A DNA stretch of 64,000 nucleotides from Acanthacorydalis orientalis. Lineage: Eukaryota > Arthropoda > Insecta > Megaloptera > Corydalidae. Below are positions 49,837 to 59,985 of the stretch, piece by piece. A model generated the notes under the pieces. The model made no database searches, was not told the DNA's origin, and saw only the letters and a program-made list of their open reading frames with translations. The DNA lies in contig CM068315.1 of NCBI GenBank assembly GCA_034766995.1, positions 37,837,818 to 37,901,817 of the forward strand. The letters are read 5' to 3'. The stretch's first letter is position 1. The number at the start of each line of letters is the position of its first letter. The translations under genes and the position numbers were made by a program.

Positions 49837-51123
49837 TTAGGTGTTGGAATTAATTCGTAGCGTTTTACAAGAGATGGCGTAGGTAGTACATTCTTCCATT
49901 GTTCCCTTTAACCAAATATTCCCCGTAAAACAGCTGTCCTTAGGCGTCAGTCTCAGTATATGTCATTTGGTTGAAGCGTAAATAACAACACTGTACTTTA
50001 TCGAATATGTCGAATTTCGTGCCGGATAAGCTGTTTTTGCGGGGAGTTTTACTTCATTACTTTAACATGAAAAAAGTTCTGCCGAAAGTCATCGTATTTT
50101 AGTGGAAGTTTATGGTGACCATGCTCTAGCTAAGCAAACGTGTTGGAAGTGGTTTGCACGTTTTAAAAGTGGTGATTTTGACTTAGAAGACAAGGAACGA
50201 CCTGGACAGCCGAAAAAGTTTGACGATGAAGAATTGGAGGCATTGCTTAATGAAGACCCATGTCAAACACTTCAAGAATTGTCTAAATCGTTGGGAGTTG
50301 ACTTTTCAATGGTAGGAAAACGCCTTAAAGCTATGGGAATGATCCAAAAGCAAGGAAATTGGGTCCCATACAAATTGAAACCAAGGGACGTTGAAAGGAG
50401 TTTTTCTACCTGTGAACTGCTGCTTCGACGGGAGAAAAGGAAGAGATTTTTGCATCGAATTGTCACGGGCGATGAAAATTGGATCAATTACGACAATCAC
50501 AAGCGCAAAAAGTCATGGGTTAAGCCCGGCTAACCATCAACACCAGCGGCGAAGCCAAATATCCATGGATCCAAGCTCATACTCTGTATTTGGTGGGATC
50601 ATAAGGGTGTGATCTACTATGAGCTGCTCAAACCGAATGAAACCATCACTGGGGATCGCTAGCGACTACAATTGATGCGCTTGAGCCGTGCATTGAACGA
50701 AGAACCGCCGGAATACTTTGAAAGACACGACAAAGTGATTTTGCCGCACGACAATGCTCGTCCACACGTCGCAAAACCGGTCAAAACATACTTTGAAACG
50801 CTAAAATGGGAAGTCCTACCCCACCCGCCGTATTTCCCAGATATTGCTCCTTCTGATTACCACTTGTTTCGATCGATGAATCTTAATGGCCTGTCTGGGC
50901 AGAAGGTCACTTCTTATGAAGATTGAAAAAAATGTGTCGATTCGTGGATTGCATCTAAAGACGAGGCGTTCTTCCGACGTGGTATTCGTCTCCTGCCCGA
51001 AAGATGGGAAAAAGTAGTGGCTAACGATGGACAGTACTTTAAATGATATGTTTTTTCAATTTCATTTAAAATAAACGATCTTTTTTCATGAAGAAAACGC
51101 TACGAATTAATTCCAACACCCAA
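49837..51123 (+). mobile_element. Near-intact Mos1-like mariner transposon
   Basis: Inverted termini TTAGGTGTTGGAATTAATTC (left) and GAATTAATTCCAACACCCAA (right). A further shared GTAGCGTTTT sits inside the left end, mirrored as AAAACGCTAC. TA flanks both ends (49835-49836 and 51124-51125), as mariner duplicates TA. The length of 1287 bp is canonical for mariner. It carries a full-length transposase frame with only four lesions, making it the youngest-looking element in the window. Its terminal repeats differ from those of the ~560-bp derivative family, so it is not their likely autonomous partner. Confidence 0.96.
50007..51046 (+). pseudogene. Mos1-like mariner transposase, one frameshift and three stops
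   Basis: Full-length mariner transposase of about 346 codons, close to the family's 345. It starts MSNFVPDKLFLRGVLLHYF at 50007. One base is missing in the A-run at 50069-50074, moving the frame. From 50102 to 51046 everything is in one frame. Domains in order: two helix-turn-helix units (KQTCWKWFARFKSGDFDLED, then TLQELSKSLGVDFSMVGKRL), the NWVPYKL linker, then the catalytic core with HRIVTGDENWI (first Asp), LPHDNARPHVA (second) and PDIAPSDYHLF (third), spaced as DD34D. The C-terminus has FFRRGIRLLPERWEKVV. In-frame stops are TAA 50531 (for CAA), TAG 50660 (for CAG) and TGA 50924 (probably for TGG). All are single-base changes. Confidence 0.93.
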
Positions 51124-51125
51124 TA

Positions 51126-51588
51126 GTTAAACCGATCAATCCACAAAAAGATACCAGCTACACAAAAATAAAAAAAAACTCAATTTCTTTGTATAACCTT
51201 TCTATTGTGTTCACTTTTTGTTACATTTATTGTATTCCGGTTAAAATAACTCCGAAAGTTAAGAAAATAAGATATTAAGTATTGAAGGTCATAAAAGCAT
51301 ATCAAAATAAAATATTTATCTTCATATCGAAGTTCCATATAACCTTTGCGAAATAACATCAAAAAATATATAATTTTACAACATTTATAAAACAAACGGA
51401 TATATTAGTATATTACAAAAGCCCAAAACATTATATAAAAGTATTAGAAAGGCATTATAAAACATATTTTTATTTAAACTTAACTAAATCTGGGCAGACT
51501 TTTATACTTTTATTCTTTCAATTTATTCATTTAATATCTTATTAAATGATTTAATTAATATGATATAAGTTTCATCCATGGCAAGTAT

Positions 51589-51637
<49 letters not shown>

Positions 51638-52507
51638 ATGCAAGTTTAAGGTCAAATATCAAAAATTACTATGAAACGTTGAAGTGATAATTATTTTGCA
51701 TGAAAATAAACCTGTGGTCACAACTAAACCACTAATGATGAAACACACATGATGCAATATGTTTTAATTGTGATAAAAGCTTTATTACAAAATAAACTGA
51801 AATACATTATTGAAATGTTTGAACATTATTTGCATAAAAATATAGATTTATTTGAAATAGCAACACAAATGTGAAAACGTTACTTCAAATACATTTCAAT
51901 ATACACAATCGTACAATAGATAAATTAAACTTAGATTTACGACTCAATGTTCTGTACGATTACTCGGTTCATGTGATTAATTTTATAGCCATCATGGTTC
52001 TAATTTTACCTTGACAGTAAAACTCAAATCATCCCAAAGGTTTGCCTCAATGTCACAATATGGATTATATACAAGTTTAACGCTGGTTAGTCGGTATGTA
52101 CACATAAAGTTAGTATTAAATTGTAGTTGAATAATATAGTTTAATTCAAGTTTCGGTTGCCTATCGTTCGCAAAGTGTGTCTGTGCATTTCAGTTTGTGC
52201 TTAATGGAAGTTCATTTTGAAAGCAAAACCACATTACTTGTGTCAATTGAACTGTGGTGTTCAGGTAGAAGATAACTATAGAATGATTAATGGATGCAAT
52301 CTTATAGAAGCAGTTAATTATTTAAAGGTCATTTACCTATTAACACACTTAAACTTATTAAAATGTATTATCAAAAAATACTTACTGAAAAATCAGCTTT
52401 TCTTTTACAAACACCAAATAATCTAAAAAAAAATAAACACGTTACAAATGTATAATTAATCAATTTAACTAAATAAGAAAAAAAACATTATTATACGTTG
52501 AAATGTA
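51126..52507. other. AT-rich stretch, no gene seen
   Basis: A (TA)n microsatellite at 51592-51635 and no recognisable gene. Confidence 0.6.
51592..51635. repeat. (TA)n microsatellite
   Basis: A TA run. Confidence 0.95.
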
Positions 52508-53047
52508 TGAGGTTGATAGGAAAATAATCGTGTTTTTTGTTTTCTGAGTTCTAATCTGAATTTTGTTCGATGAATGTGTCATTTCTCGTGTTCATGTTAA
52601 TATCATTTTAAAGTGCATTTTTCGGTTTATATTTTGGTAACATCGACTTTGTTTTTGTTATTAATTTTACTTCAAAGTGGGCTATTGAATTAAGTATTGA
52701 AAAGAATCAAATAAGAGAAAAAATTTGTACGAGTTCAAAACGGGTTGTAAAGCAGCAAAAATTCCTCGTAAACTAAGCGATGCTTTTGGTGTGAGTACTA
52801 TTAAAGAACGCACGGTGTAATGGTGATTTTAAAAATTTCGTGGTGGAGTGTGTCTTCGAGAGTCTTGAAGATGAAGAAGGTCACGGGCGTCCTTCTTCAG
52901 TTCATAACGACCAACCGAATCACGCACAACAATTCCAGAGCTTACACAAAAGTTAGGCGTTAGCCATTCAACAGTTTTCAATCACATATGTAAAATTGTA
53001 TATAAATTTGAAACTCATAAACCGCAATTATTTTTCTACCAACCTTA
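52508..53047 (+). mobile_element. ~560-bp mariner deletion derivative, copy E
   Basis: Left end TGAGGTTGATAGGAAAATAA after TA. Right end CAATTATTTTTCTACCAACC then TTA and TA. It has the same leader (GTTCATGTTAATATCATTTT) and coding region, with the start codon degraded (GTATTG for ATGG). Readable pieces are EFKTGCKAAKIPRKLSDAFG, STIKERTV with a TAA for the first Trp of the WW pair, EDEEGHGRPSSVHNDQ, a small deletion, then TTIPELTQKLGVSHSTV. The tail junction is slightly shortened. Confidence 0.88.
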
Positions 53048-53391
53048 TATTATACTTGACCATTCATGTAAAAAAATTACTAATTATAATTGAACAAAAC
53101 TACACATTCGCATAAATTTATTCACATAATAATAATTACTTTGTTTTAACGGCTATATACAACAAAATCGAATGAAACTATAGTATATAAAAACCATTCA
53201 ATATTCCAGACAATTATTTTTTTTAAATTATTATTCTTTTATTACTGTATTTTTTCATACTTTATATTTATAATAATTAACGCGCCTTTTTTAATTTAAT
53301 TTCTTTTTAAATAACAAAACTATCATTTGTATTTCTCAATTTGAATATATCAGTAATATTTTCATACATGGGTTTCTGAAATTTCACATAC

Positions 53392-53449
<58 letters not shown>

Positions 53450-54351
53450 ATAACCGTATAATAGATTTAATATTTTTGAAATATTTGCATATTCGCTTTA
53501 AAAATTAATTAATACCATTTCAAAACAAACTAATCAATATAAAGTTACAAAGTAAAAAATGTAATTATATTAATACCAAAAATATTACTACAATGAATGA
53601 TTAAAGAAAAATTCGATATTTAATCAAACATTCATTAAACAAATCGCAGAAATGTAAATAATTAATTTAAACATATATAAATCAAAAACTCATTTGAAAT
53701 ATTTGAAAATATTTAACAATAATTTTCCCTTGTCATTTGAACCAATTTCAAATCAATAATTTTAATTAAATACATGGTTTTAATTCCTATTTCAATTCAA
53801 ATATGTTATTTACATTTAAAAAGTGTACATGAAATGGAAATATCTACTGTATAAACAACAAAAACTGAATTGAATACAAATTATTATATTTACTATTTTA
53901 AACTAAATCTTGATCTTTGTCACGTATACAAAAGTATTTCTTACGTGCCGTCTATCACCTAAAATCATTTTACAAACTCATGCAGACGGTAAACAACTTA
54001 AACAAAAAAGTTAAATGTCACAGACATTATTCTAAAAAGCTAGTGCAACTGAATACTAACCAGTTTTTTAAATAAAAGTCTAGTATTATAAAAATATAAA
54101 ATTGTTTTTATATCACACAAGAATGAGTATATAAAATAAATCCCTAGAACCATCATTCGCATACGTTTCGTAAACATGTTTTGTTATAATTCTTTAAACT
54201 TTAATTATGCATCTTATTATGCTAAACATTTTAATATTTTTTAATCCATTTAATATAATGAAAATCAATGTTTTAAATTTGAAAGAAATTATAATTTCAC
54301 TTTTATTGTAGGATATTGTATTAAAACTTACACAAATAATTCTAAATTTTT

Positions 54352-54388
<37 letters not shown>

Positions 54389-54389
54389 G
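53048..54389. other. AT-rich stretch, no gene seen
   Basis: Contains (TA)n microsatellites at 53399-53446 and about 54353-54387. No gene recognised. Confidence 0.6.
53399..53446. repeat. (TA)n microsatellite
   Basis: A pure TA run. Confidence 0.95.
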
Positions 54390-54845
54390 TATATATCGGT
54401 GTTTAAGACAACCCTTAAAATCGGATAAATTCTTCAAAAAATAGCGGGTCGTCTTATACGCCCAATATAATAACAAACTTTAAAATAACACGAAGAATTT
54501 ATTGTGCTTATATAGAAATTAAATTCTTTACTTTAAAAAACAGAACTTAGACAGGTATATAATATAAAATCATTGATTAATTCATTTTAAATTTTTTTAA
54601 AAAAAATAAAATACATATCCATAGCCTTCTAGGTACAAACCGTGCACGATGTCCTTAATACACAGTATGTCACAACAAGGTAATTCCCCTAATTTTGATT
54701 TTGGTCATAAAATTATATTATAGCATGTTAACGAGATGTTTAATTTAGGATCGTCTTATATCACCGATATATGATAAATGAATAAATTTTATTTTCAAAT
54801 TTCAATCTCGTCTTATACATAAATCGCTTTATAGACCGAAATATA
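54390..54845. mobile_element. MITE-like element with four copies of a GTATAAGACGA motif
   Basis: Outer ends TATATATCGGTGTTTAAGAC and, as reverse complement, TATATTTCGGTCTATAAAGC form an imperfect inverted repeat. Inside each end an inverted second copy lies nearby: GGGTCGTCTTATACGCC at about 54447-54463 and GATCGTCTTATATCACCGAT at about 54750-54769, plus CTCGTCTTATACAT at 54808-54821. No coding capacity is seen. It sits between two TA-rich microsatellites. DNA-transposon family unknown to me. Confidence 0.6.
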
Positions 54846-54849
54846 TTGA

Positions 54850-54885
<36 letters not shown>

Positions 54886-55524
54886 ATATGAATGTGTATA
54901 CGCGTTTCAATGTGTGTTTGTAACTATATGCAATATTTTAAAAGAAAAATCTGACAAGCTCATTTTGCATATTGAATACTCGAAACAAATCATTTGGCTG
55001 TTGGAAAATATAAAAAATATGTCATGAAAAAAGATCCGTTTATAAAAAGTGATCCGCTTTGAGGAAAAAAAAGCAATGTTTTGATAAACAGATCACGAAC
55101 AGAACACGGCATCAATAGCACACTACAAATTCACAAACTTCACGAGAGACGACGTCAATCACACATGTAGTTGATTCAAGGGCATGGCGCATTGCTGTAA
55201 ATGTACTGAGGCGAAAAATCTATTAGATACATTTCAACTGGTTGTTTTCAAAGACGACTAGCTTATATACTTTTTCCGAATTGTTTGCGTGAAAACGTTA
55301 ACAGTTAAGAATGAATAATGATACCGTTAAAGTGAATGAGGCTTGTGTTCGTTTGAACACTGGAATGTACAGCATTTAAATATACACTTTTTTTAAAAAC
55401 GTCTTAATAGATTTCACAAAAAATATATTATAAATGTACATAATGTATAAGAGTATATACATGAATTTGTAAGCCAGTACAAGTATACAGAAAGCCCTTA
55501 TTGTAGTCGAATATATATTTACAC

Positions 55525-55559
55525 AAATAATGATTTATTTCTGAAATAAATCATTATTT
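55525..55559. repeat. Perfect 16-bp inverted repeat, 3-nt centre
   Basis: Arms AAATAATGATTTATTT and AAATAAATCATTATTT around CTG. Essentially a palindrome; no gene adjacent. Confidence 0.85.
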
Positions 55560-56509
55560 TTTTAATGGAACAAGGCAAAAAATATTTCTATATATTTCAT
55601 GGAACAGACTACTCTGTATTTATATAAACCTAATTTATATGTTTTCTTTATAATCCCCTCTTACTTTATCTGTTCATTTAAAATTAATTCAAGGTCTCAA
55701 TCATTGTACTCTTCTAACTGAATCCAAAACGTATATTGAGACAATTTTATTACCAACCAATACTGTCTCTCCAATTAAACTCATTGATAAAGTTATTATG
55801 TCAATTAAAACGTACTATTGTCACAATAAAATTATGAAACTGATAAAAAAACTAAGAATTTTATTAAAATCATAGTATTTAAATGATCAACGATATAATT
55901 ATTTCCAGAATTACGGTAAAAAAAACAAAATACAATTAAAACCGGAAAAACGTTAATTAGAGCTCAATGATAGTAATTTATAAAACAACAATGTTCGAAG
56001 AATGAATACCAAAACTGATAAATAGATATGCATTTATTTATATATATATATATATAAACATGACATAGCTTTATATAAATACATTCCAGAGATATTTATA
56101 AATGTTTCAATTAAAGAATATAAAATATTTCCTAAAAAAAATTATTTAAGCCGCCAAAGACTGGGGAAAATCAACATTAGTAATAAAACAAAGTTTTCAA
56201 AAATTAAGTACGATTTTATCATACCTCACAAACAATAAAAATTTTACTGATCAGTAATGTGATATAAATAACTATTTTTTTATGATGCTTATATGCATTT
56301 TTATGACGATATCATCATCTTCAAAACGCTAAATAACTGAGCGATTGGCTTAGTTACAGAGCAATAAACACTAACTACAAAAAAATATAGCATACTAAAA
56401 ATATTTCCACACTTTGAATTCTATAAATTTTATGTAATGAATATGTCCAAACCAGTAACTGCAAAACGGAAGAAAAAAGCTCCAGTAACCAAATCAGTTG
56501 AACCTTAAC

Positions 56510-56553
56510 ATCAGGTATTTAAAAAAAGCAAAAGCTTTTTTTAAATACCTGAT
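56510..56553. repeat. Perfect 20-bp inverted repeat, 4-nt loop
   Basis: Arm 56510-56529 starts ATCAGGTATTT and ends AAGC. Arm 56534-56553 is its exact complement, with AAAA between. It is the longest perfect hairpin noticed outside microsatellites. Too short for a typical animal pre-miRNA. Confidence 0.9.
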
Positions 56554-56808
56554 TTTTTTCACATACCTATATTTTTACAGTTCATGCAAATAGCAAATCA
56601 TTTTATTAAATACAAAAACATGCTTCTATAACAAATGAGATGTATTTTTAGATGTAGGGAATACCCTTCAAAAAAAGTAATAAAAAACACGGTAATGAAT
56701 GTAAATGGGATTTTAAAAAGTCTGTCAGTCTATGAAGTAGCTTTCCCTAATTATAATTTAACATATAAAACTTATATGAAAAATTTGGACCGACTTTCTT
56801 GAACGCCG

Positions 56809-56809
<1 letters not shown>

Positions 56810-56862
<53 letters not shown>
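56810..56862. repeat. (TA)n microsatellite
   Basis: A TA run with one TGTA interruption. Confidence 0.95.
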
Positions 56863-56964
56863 AAGTGTAAAAATTAATTCGGTATCTTTCTTATAGAAAA
56901 CAAACGTTAAGGAAAAATGGAATACATTTCAATCCCCAAAATATCCATCATAATTTTATATAAT

Positions 56965-57249
56965 TTTATTCCATCTGTCGGGTAATTGACGAATTCCTTG
57001 TCGAAAAACAGATGGCGGCTTTGGTCGATGAAATAGTAATACATTTTCGGTGCTCTTCCACTGCTTTAGCATTTTTTTTGCATATTTTATGCATCACAAC
57101 ACCTTCCCTCAAAACTGAACAAATCATTCCATCGGCTTCGACTGCATTTTTTAAGTGGAATTCGAAAAAGATGCAAGTCCTATATGTTGCTTTTTTGACG
57201 CCATCGTGTTCACTTCTGTTTAGTGAGATTATGCCAACTGCTTGGACAA
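56965..57249 (-). pseudogene. Mariner relic: N-terminus fused to extreme C-terminus
   Basis: On the minus strand, from 57249 downward: a TTGTCCAAGCAGTTGGCATA leader beside TA, an ATG region, then TYRTCIFFEFHLKNAVEADG with MICSVLREGVVMHKICKK, the first helix-turn-helix of a mariner lineage. Then, after an internal deletion, FRQGIRQLPDRWNKI, the mariner C-terminal signature, at about 57005-56965. The linker and catalytic core are gone. A plus-strand frame of 85 codons over the same DNA is a shadow. This lineage differs from the other mariners in the window. Confidence 0.72.
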
Positions 57250-57489
57250 TATATATATATATATATTAAATTTTCAAGTCAGATAATTTCAATATTTAAT
57301 TAATTTCAAAAATGTTATACTAAAAAAAATGTTTTCGCATTTTTTGTTTTATATAATTTTTAATTTAAAATATATTTTAATACTATTATCATTCATAGTA
57401 TAAATTCGAGAACTATCTAGGTAAACAAAAAAAAAGTTCAACACACGAAAATAAAATATAATACTAATGTTTCAATAAATTTACAACTA

Positions 57490-58049
57490 TTAGTTTGGTA
57501 GGAAAATAATTACGGTTTTTGTTTTCCGAATTCTAATCTTATTTTTTCCAATGAAAGTGTCATTTCATCATTTTCATGTTAATATCATTTTAAAGTACAT
57601 TTTTTTATCTGTATTTTGATAACATCAACTTTGATTTTATTATTTTGTTTCAAATTGGGTTGCTGAATTAAAGATGTAAAAAAGCAAATAAAAGCATTTT
57701 TTTGTATGAGTTCAATGAGTTCGGGTGGTGAAACAACAAAATATGGTCGTAAACTAAATGATGCTTTTGGTATGGTACTGTGAAGAAACTTTCAGTACAA
57801 TGATGATCCCAAAAATTTCGTACTTGGGATGAGAACCTTGAAGATGAAGAAGGTCGCCGGCATCATTCTTCAGTTCATAACGACCAACTGAAGTCGTTAG
57901 TTGAATCAGAATCATGCACAATAATTCGAGAGCTTGCACAAAAGTTAGGCGTTAGTCATCTAACAGTGCTGGTCCATTCAAAATCACTAATTAAAAAACG
58001 TATATTAATTTGAAGGTCATAAACCGCAATTATTTTTCCATCGACCTAA
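57490..58049 (+). mobile_element. ~560-bp mariner deletion derivative, copy F
   Basis: Starts TTAGTTTGGTAGGAAAATAA after TA (57488-57489) and ends CAATTATTTTTCCATCGACC then TAA and TA. It has the leader, a start at ATGTAAAA (immediate stop) and readable GRKLNDAFG, NFVLGMRTLKMKKVAGI and ESCTIIRELAQKLGVSHLTV, followed by the shared tail TTTGAAGGTCATAAACCGC. 560 bp, TA to TA. No catalytic part. Confidence 0.89.
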
Positions 58050-59433
58050 TATATACATTAATTGGTAATATTATCAAAAAATATTGATATTTTGTCGCAC
58101 ATTTTATTGTTCTTAAATGTTATTAATATAAATACTACACTATTATTTTTAAATAAATTATTCCATATTACCAAAACCAACAGGAAACCATATTTAAACC
58201 TAAATAACTACTACATTTCTATCGATTAAATTTTCTTACAGAAACTTCAAAATAATAAATGTAATGTATGTACATACTGTACTTGACTTATGAATTCATG
58301 CATGCTAATAATACAAAAACTATTCCTACATACTTCATATCGTATAGGAAATAGTACAGCATACGAGTAAAGTATCTACATACTATATCTATATACATAC
58401 GTTATACATAACTCTACTCATCAAAAACATATGTTGTCACATACAAGCACTTTACGTAATAAACCATAATAGACAAAAAAACAATAGTCGTAGCATCATT
58501 GCACTAAGTAGTGAAACTTCCTTCATTTGAAATATTACTTTTAAATAAATCTTTTATAAGAATGAAAATCGTATAGAACGTTTATTTATCGGAACCTGTT
58601 ATTTAACTTCATATACAAGTCGAATATTTAAAATATCTTCAATAAATTAAAAACTCAACATGTTCCTTTATCAGTTTATAATTTAATTTCGTAAATGTCT
58701 ATAATAATTTACTAACGAATGTTAATATATAAATGTTGAAATATAATTATATCAAAATTTTATGTGACATTAAAACTTTCATAATTAACATTTGTTATAT
58801 ATAAAAGTATATATAAAAATATTATAGGTGGTAGAATATCTTCAGTTTTATGTATCAACGAAAATAAAAACGAAATGAACCATAAAAAATAAATTTATTA
58901 TACCTGTTGATATTGTTGAAGAAAATGTTCTTGCATAAAACAGTAAAGGTGTAGAAAACTATAAGTGTATTTCTAAAATAAAACACTGTGTTGAAATATT
59001 TACTCAAATAGAATCATTTTAATATTATAATTAACGAAATTCGTTCGATTTTTTAAAAAATATATTTTTTTCTCTGCTGTAAATTCTAATAATATTCAAA
59101 AATTCTCGGAGAAATCAAAGAAACGATTAAATTTTAAATATGAATAAACATTTATTGGCTATTACCTCGTTCTATCAATCATTTTTCTACTTTTCAAATC
59201 ATTTTTGTAACCTTCATTAAGTCGTCAAGCTTTCAGTTTTCTCTTATGTTCTCTATATCATCAAATAACTAATATTATATCGGTATTTTAAATTTAGAAA
59301 CAAATAAAATCAATGGATGTTAAACAAATAAATGCTATAGTTATGAAATAAGAATTTTTTCATTTTTATTCAAAAACTGACAAATAATCATCGTTCCAAA
59401 CCATTTTGTACAAACCGTGTGTGTGTATGCTCA

Positions 59434-59473
<40 letters not shown>

Positions 59474-59573
59474 TTCCAATAGTCTTAATTTAAAAAAAAA
59501 TATTTCACAGATTTCAAACTGACAACTGTATTTTTTTGATTATTGTTAAGTTTTTACATTGTCATTTTTTATT
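58050..59573. other. AT-rich stretch, no gene seen
   Basis: A (TA)n tract at 59437-59471 and no recognisable gene. Confidence 0.6.
59437..59471. repeat. (TA)n microsatellite
   Basis: A TA run. Confidence 0.95.
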
Positions 59574-59985
59574 ATGGCTTCGTACACAACAAAACAACGC
59601 ATTGAAATAATGCAATTGTATCATAAAAATGGTCATTCTATAAAAAATATATTTTCATAAATTACACAATATTTATTCTCGACATACTCATCCATCTGAA
59701 TTCATAGTTCTTTGATTAGTGAGTTAATTTGAAGATACTAGATCGGTTAAAAATAAAGAAACATCAAACCATATTCGTTGGTCCGGTGGAGTCATTGATC
59801 CTTACTTTCTCTGATAATCAGGTTGGTAAAGCGATTAATGTAAATGGGGAAATATACCGAACATGATAACTCATTGTTTGTGGGCCATAATCGGAACTAG
59901 ATGTTATTGATCTGAAGGACATCTGGTTCCAGTAAGACGGTGTAACAAGCCACACAACCGATGAAACAATTTATTGGACATAAGA
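59574..59985 (+). pseudogene. Third broken Tc1/mariner-superfamily transposase copy, internally deleted
   Basis: Same family as 8-1001 and the only copy here with the N-terminus: MASYTTKQRIEIMQLYHKNG from the ATG at 59574. A degraded linker follows. The sequence then jumps by deletion to the catalytic half: SGGVIDPYFL-like residues near 59785-59815, a GKAINVNG stretch, an LDVIDLKDIWFQ segment, and DGVTSHTTDETI near 59938-59970. It breaks off at about 59985. Many stops. With the copies at 8 and 6151 it allows the family's coding order to be laid out. Confidence 0.78.

Larger units (their letters stand above)
54846..56964. other. AT-rich stretch, no gene seen
   Basis: Holds near-palindromes at 55525 and 56510, a (TA)n tract at 56810-56862 and a less AT-rich patch at 55080-55290 of unknown nature. 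Confidence 0.55.

Noticed and set aside
50272..50612. Several 64-73-codon frames on both strands
   Set aside because: Shadows of the Mos1-like transposase in other frames.
57012..57269. 85-codon plus-strand open frame with hydrophobic stretches
   Set aside because: It is the opposite strand of the mariner relic at 56965-57249 and ends in a TA microsatellite.
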